Shown: in pieces, positions 1 through 6,700 of the stretch
How the letters are laid out: every line of letters starts with the position of its first letter
Position numbering within the stretch: position 1 is the stretch's first letter
Origin: Candidatus Omnitrophota bacterium
GTDB lineage: Bacteria; Omnitrophota; Gorgyraeia; Gygaellales; Profunditerraquicolaceae
Assembly: GCA_028714595.1 (NCBI GenBank)
Contig: JAQTMD010000061.1
Location: 1-8,437 of the forward strand
Length of the DNA stretch: 8,437 bases
Reading direction: 5' to 3'
Position numbers and translations under genes: made by a program
Notes under the pieces: generated by a model
Told to the model about the DNA's origin: nothing
Seen by the model: only the letters and a program-made list of their open reading frames with translations
The model's database searches: none

Positions 1-790
1 GAAGCCTCTTTGCCGCCACAATCACTTTCCAGCCCAGAGCCGTCAATTCATTGAGTAACGGCATATCCCATACATCCTCTCCCGCATTATCCATCACGTA
101 AAGGATCACTCCCGGCTCAGACGCCAGCATGCTGAGGAGGTCGGCGCGATGGCTGGTGTGCCAGAATTGCTCCTGGCCCAGGTTCCCCAGCTGTTTGACG
201 ACAAAGTCAGGGTCACCGCGTATAGCCTCCATTGTTTTGGGATCAGCGGAGTCAATGGCATTGCCGAAGACCGCCATGCGTAAAGCTGCCTCCAGCCGGT
301 CTGCAGAACTCTGCACCAACGGTATTATCTGCCTTTCCAGCAAGGAGAGCGCCGTGGCGGTTGACTGCTGTTTAAGGACCCTGTCCGGGTCGCCTGCTGC
401 GGCCATCCTGACTATTGCCAGATCAACCTCGACTACTTCCATTAACGACCAGTCTTCGAGCTCGGGCAGGGACAGGAAATACCGAAGCGCCAGCGCGAAT
501 TTTGCTTTTGTGCTCATATCAGCCACTGTCCTATTCAATAACTCTGCAGCAACGTTTTTCCTGCGTATCCGCACGTTGGTCTCATCGTCTTCGCCATGAA
601 AGCCCTTTACCAAAAGGCCTCCGTATCGGTATTCTGACGGGTCTATGCGCGCGATATCGGACGATACCCGCAGCCTGGCGCGACTGTAAACGGCCATGAT
701 CCCTGCCACTAACTCTTCGACGCTGATAGTGTCGTCAAGGTACTGCTTACGCAAAACAAGCTCCCGGGTAGACAGGGACCATCGGTCCGC
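1..790 (-). other. DUF89/ARMT1-like metal-dependent phosphatase domain, cut by window edge
   Basis: Residues about 2550-2812 match the DUF89 family of metal-dependent 'damage-control' phosphatases, cytosolic enzymes that dephosphorylate harmful or side-product phosphometabolites. The N-terminal part is a helical bundle (STRELVLRKQYLDD, then VEELVAGIMAVYSRARLRV). The metal-site signatures follow: AVFGNAIDSAD (2722-2732) with Asn2726 and Asp2729, and VILYVMDNAGEDVWDMPLL (2777-2795) with Asp2783 and Asn2784 of the 'DNaGE..fD' motif. The next strand, GWKVIVAAKR (2802-2811), also fits. The remaining C-terminal third, including the late metal ligand and the usual KG.gn stretch, would lie beyond the left edge. 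Every family residue that can be seen is kept, so an active enzyme is plausible. Substrate unknown. Confidence 0.88.
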
Positions 791-3700
791 AGCGCCTTTG
801 CTGTTTCTGCCGCCGTCCCTGCGTTGCTCACCGGATTCGGCTGCTTTGGTACTGCCAGCCAACGCATCGCGCTCGAATTCCCGCATCTTCGGCCGGCTGG
901 AAAGATAGAATAAAAGGGTGGGGACCGAGAGAATAAGGAACTCGACTGTAATCGGCAGGAAATAATCCTCCAGGCTTTTGATAAGGGGGAGCTCATAGGA
1001 AAGGATGATGACATTAAACAGACCGTGCACTGCCATGGCCGCGGCAAGTGAATTCGTCCTCACGTAAACGCAGGCAAAGATGACTCCTCCCAAGAACGGC
1101 ACGAGCCACCAGACCAGGATAACCGGATGCAGAGGCATGGAAAACGCAAGAAAGATCAGAGTAAGAATTGCAGAATACCCCACTGCATAACTTAAGCTTG
1201 AAAGGATCACGCTCTTTTCGGCTCCAAGCCTGAACTTATTCATAAACAGATCGCTCATAACCCATTTTCTGATAAGTATTTCCTCCCAGACGGGCGAGAA
1301 TAAACCCGCTGTCAAGAACGCTATCGCCAATCTCAAACCGGCGAAAGGCACGAACAATCCTGACACCTGCAGAGAAATGTCTATCGCTAAAGCGGTAAGG
1401 AAATACTTTGAATAATTGCTGTGTGCCCGGGGAGCTTGATCAGAGCTGGTGCGGGATACAAAGCGGCCCACGGAAGCAAGGATCGTGCCGCCGTCTGCGC
1501 GCTTCTCACTCTCGGCTGCTGCTTCCCCTTCCTTTTGGCTCTTGGGAGCAGTCTCTTCGGACCTGGTGTCAGGATGCAGGTAACCGCCTGCTATCATCCC
1601 GATCCACAAGGCACCGAAAATAAGGGACGCAATAAGCAGGTTCTCGGGATACTTAAAAGCAAGAAAGGCTAGGCCCATGCCGAGCGCCCCTGCATAGCCT
1701 GAAAGGTATATCAGCAAAAGACTTAATTTCTCTTTAAGGCTGGAGCTGGAAACCTTTTTGTTTCTCGCTTTGTTGGCAAGCTGTCTGCTGCCTGCTTCAG
1801 CCGAGACCTCGCTGATCACGTTGAGTATCTCATTGCTCACCTGTAATTCCTCTTCTTCGGTCCGCGCAACTACTGACCATGAGGAAACAAACGGCTCATC
1901 ACCCGCCATGTTTAAGACACCGATACCTATTTCAGCAAGCATGCGCGGACTCAAGACCGCAGAAGCAAGAACCATTTTGAAGCTTATCCTGTGCTCATCT
2001 GAACCGGGCACGAGAGCAATGCCGCAATAGAAAATATCATCCCTCTTTAGTCCTTTGGTCAGAGCGCTATAAAATTCAAGATCATTATCAGTAATGGAGC
2101 CCGGCTCCGCGGCCTGCTCTTTTATGAAATACACTCCCAGTTTCGGCGAGTCCTCCCGTTCCGGCGTACGCGTAGTCTTGGCAATCATAACGGCGATCAG
2201 GTCAGTATCAGACCATCCCTTGAGCAGCCTGCGCGTTGTTGTCACGGCCTCTATATCGCGGGCGTCTTCTTCTGCGGTCTCCGCATTTAGCACGCCGCCG
2301 TCTTTGACTGTTCTGCCTTTGTTTATTTCTGCTTCTTCGGTGGCTTCCGATTCCCGTATTTCTTTTCCCGCTTCTGACAGATCAAAAATGCTCAGGCCGA
2401 ACGCGGCACCGGCTGTTACGCCGAGAGTCTCAGCACTATAGGGAGGCACCTGTACGATTTCTGTCATATACACCATTGCTAGAATAAGCACGATTAAACC
2501 GTATGCGAATTCAGCAATGCCGGTAAAAACCGTACTTCCCTGATACGGTTCCCGGAGTTCCTCACTTTGTCTTTTCGAAGCCTTCATCAAATAGAAGCCG
2601 ATGACGGCGCTGGCCGCAATAATGGCGATCATTATCGCGACTGAAAGTTGCTCTCCGCCGTCAGCGCGCTCTTCGCCGGTCCGGCTGTTGAGCCGCTCAC
2701 CAACGTCCTGCAAGTGAGCAAAGAAGGGCATGCGTACGGTGGGATCGGCGGACCTTGTTTTCATAGCTTGTAAACCGTTCAAGACCATCCGTGCATCGTG
2801 CAGGTTTGTCGTTTTCCACCGCGAAATTTCCTGCAGAAGAACCTCAACCTTGTTCAAAACGGCGGGGTTGCGCAGGATCGTCCAGAAGGCATCGGATAAT
2901 AACAGTCCGGCCATCAAGGCAAATGCCTGTTCGGCGATCTGCGCGTATTGCGGGCATTTATGGAGCTCGACCATGGCCTCAAGCGCCGCCAGGCGGGTAT
3001 TCAAATTCCGATTCTCGTTTTTGACTATCGATGGCAGTTCAACCAGATGTTCCGGGACTTCCTTGATAAGTCGGAGGACTTCCGGATGAATTTTCGCTTT
3101 CTCGGGAGACGCTGTGGAGGCCTGTTGTCCGGCAGAAAGCTCCGGTTCCGGGGCAGACGACGCAGTCTGAGGATTCTGGAGAGATTCCTCTTTGAGCGCA
3201 GCCTTGAATCCCTGCCGGTCAAGATACTCTTTTAACTTCCGGTCGTTCAGAAAAACAGATAATACTGCCGACACGTTCTCATATCGCCTCTTCTGCTCAT
3301 CGTATTGCTTCCGGTACGTAGGGTTGCCGGGTTGCCTGGTCTTCTTCTCTGACTCTCTTGACAGGTTTCTTTCGCAGTCCCTGTATTGCTTAATCAGGAT
3401 ATCGATAAAGTATTTGACGTTTCTTTCCGAATACGGCTTTTTCCACTCTGAATAAATCCGGCTGGCGGCGTCCACTGCTGCATCTTTATCTCTAAGGATC
3501 AGCTTGATCAACGCCTCTTTTGCGATCTTCTGCACATCGCTGTCGCAATCAAAATACAGCCGGATTAAAGCCGATACAAAATACTCCTTTCGCGGAGTTT
3601 CCTTAAGGAGAGCGGCTATGAGTTCTTTTAATAAAGAAACCTTTTCTTTCGGCAAGGAAACATCCTTGAATTCTCCAGCGAATATGACAGCCCCTTCTTC

Positions 3701-6700
3701 AGTCGTCAGGAGTGCCTTGAGACCATCCTTTCTCCTCTGTTCCTCTAATTTGCAGTTCAATTTCATGGCCCGCTCGATGATCGCTTCCCTGCCGATGGCG
3801 GGTTTGCTGAATTTGCCAAGCTCCTTATCAATATACACCGCGACAAGCCTTCCCTGCATCTGTTCGATAAGGGAAAGCACTTCAAAGACCTCCTGCGCAG
3901 GCTGATAGAGTTTTACGACCTCAAAGGTCGGCCTTTCTTTCTCAACGATCGTCGCCGATCTGCCATTGCCTACCACCATGGGCCCGATTTTCGCAAGCAT
4001 GACGATGTTGTTGAAGATCTCGTAGAACCCGAACTGCTCGTTGCCGTTCTCATCGATCAGCACGAACCAGATGTCCGAATTCGCCTTGAGCCAGTTAACG
4101 AGCATGCGGCCCTCTTTCCCGGCTGTCGTGAAGCCCTTGATCTCTTCGCCCGCCTGCCAGCCGACCCAGAAGCTTCTTTTGATCAACGACACAAAAACAT
4201 CCCTGTCCCGTGATGAGCCGATCGCGCCGCCGATCACCTTTTCATAATAGTTCTCTCTTTTGTATCCTGTCCGGCGGGCGAGATCAACACTGCTTTGTCT
4301 TCCCGGATTCCGGTTCACGCCTTTTCCGCGCCTGTCATTTCTGCCGCCATCGGCGCGGATAGCTGAGGTCAAAGGCGCGGGGAAGAGATTGCTGGCAGAA
4401 TCGACCCGGTGCGCGATAACCTCATCCCCGGCAAGGAGGTTCTCTACCGGAAATTCCGCCAATCTTCCAAACTCTGGCGAAAAAACAAGCTCCCTGTCTT
4501 TGCGGGGAACGCCGATCAGTTCGCGAAGCCGGCCGTCGCGCGTATCAAGAAACATCGAACGCGTTTTCTTATCATCCCTGATCCTGAAACGGATGGCCCT
4601 AAATCCACGCCGCTCTAGATGAGAGGAAATATCTTTTTTGAGCTTCCTGTCGATCTTCCTCGCACCCGCGATCGTCGCCCGGACATCTTCGGGCTCGACT
4701 CCCCAAGAATAGCGCTGTTCGGCGATCATATTGTCAATGGTCGCAGGTATATCTATGAAGCAGTTAAAATGGCCGAGCATCCCATGCTCCAGGCTTTTCA
4801 CCCAGAATGCCACGACCGCGCAATCCCGGAAATCGATAGTCATGATGAGCGGATAACCGTTTGAGGAATCCGAGACCCCGTAGCTCATCTCGGGTACCAC
4901 GACGGCCCTCGAGCGGACGTCAGAGTACCGTACTGCCCCGCCGTCGGCGCCCGTGCCCCTTCCATTTGCGAGATCTCCTGCCCCCGATCTTAAGATATCG
5001 CCGTCCTCGGGTGAGACCGTATAATACTTCTCAACCGCGCGTCCGCCAACCTCCGATTGCAGCCGTCTGATATGGCCTTTCCCGTACCCGAAAACTTTGT
5101 AGCCTTTTGCCAGCAGCGACTTGATCTGCGCATCGTCGAGCACGTCATAGGCGTCGATTATTACTCCGGGGCGGAATCCCCGCTCGGCATCAAGACGCTC
5201 GATGTCCAGAGACGCGTATTCCCGGTGGTTGACCGCAAAAACGATTACATCGGCTTCCCGCATAATCGCATAAATGTCTTTGCCGTTTGAGAAAAATACG
5301 TTGATGTCCGGATCCCGCTCAATCTCGTCCCAGCGATCGACGTATGAATCGTGCGCCGACACTAATGCTCCCAATCTGTGAAATGCCCGGCATGCGGTCT
5401 CCGAAGGCGAATACCGGGTGTCGCCTATTCCCGCTTTATACGATACCCCCATGATGCTTACCCGTGCCCCCGACATATCGCAGAGGCACCCGAGCCCCTT
5501 AAGAGCGAACTGGACCGCCCGGAGCGCCCGGAGATCGTTGATTGCGACGGCGCGCAGGATCAGGAGGCAGGAGCTTAGGTCCATGCCGAAGAATTCCTGC
5601 GCGGCGTAGAGCGCAAGCAAAGCGTCTTTGGGCAGGCAGTAACCTCCGACGCCCAGGGTCGGAGAGAGCATGTTGGAATGGGTCGGTCTTACCCGGATGC
5701 CGTTAGAGATATCGTGAAGGTTGGCGCCCGCGTGTTCGGCGAGGAGGTCGAAATCGTGCGTCATGGCGATAAGGACGCTCCGGTAGGTGTTTTCCAAGAC
5801 CTTGGCAAGTTCGGTCTCAATCGGCTCGCTCAGGATATTGACAGGAAACCTTGCCGTGTTGGTAATGCTGTCAAAAAATTCCAGCGCCTTCAGCTCGCTG
5901 GTCTTGTCACGGGCGGAGAGCTGGCGGGGGAAATTATAGACGGATTCGAGATAATCGGGCCCGGGGGTGACCCGTTCATACGAGTGAGCAAGCTGGCAGG
6001 GCGAAGTGAATCCCCGTTCCGCGCGGACGCGTTCAAGCACGGGGAATGCCACCATATCCGTCGTTCCGGGAGCCACGGTGGTTTCAATGATCACCAGGGC
6101 GTCTTCTTTCATGAAGGAGGCGATATCTTTCACGGCATTTTCAAAAATGCCAAGCGACATCTTCCCCCGTTCCGCGTACAGATCGGCCACCGCATCGATC
6201 ACCGGCTTTTTCAGCCAGTTGGCTGGATTGGGTTCGGCTGCCATGACAAAATCCAGCACGTCTTTGATCGCCGGCTTCTCTGCTTCAAAAGGCACATCCA
6301 TGACGATGATGTCCGCGAAAGAATAAGCCTTTTTTTCCGTCGTGGCAATGAGGCTCCTTCGGTGCAGTGCCGCCTCCCTGAGGAAGGCCTGCAGTTTCGG
6401 GTCGTCGCTTTTGATCGGGGAGATGCCGCGGTTGATCAGATCAAGCCTTTCCTGATTGGAAGGCAGGTCGATCCCGATTACCGCATATTCTTTCACGTGC
6501 TGGGCATTAGCGATGACCGAGGCCATGGCCTGTCCGACAAAACCCAGCCCCTGTACCGCCACAATAGTGCGGTTTAACGCCTGCTGCTGCTCTACCCATT
6601 CATCGAGGTTAATGCCCTGCCTCGCCTCGGGAATTATTTTCTCGCCGCCGTCTTTATTCGCGTTGCCGTCCAAAACCTCTCTTTCAGTTACCTGTGAACG

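Noticed and set aside
5678..6577. A 299-codon open frame on the plus strand
   Set aside because: It lies exactly opposite the dehydrogenase coding strand, its product is rich in His, Arg, Gly and Phe with no family likeness, and the minus-strand reading has full motif support. It is a by-product of codon bias.
809..6652. DGG motifs read as copies of a mobile DNA repeat
   Set aside because: The shared DNA core is only about 8-11 bases, and synonymous positions differ between copies, so likeness is kept at the protein level. No terminal repeats or target duplications are seen.
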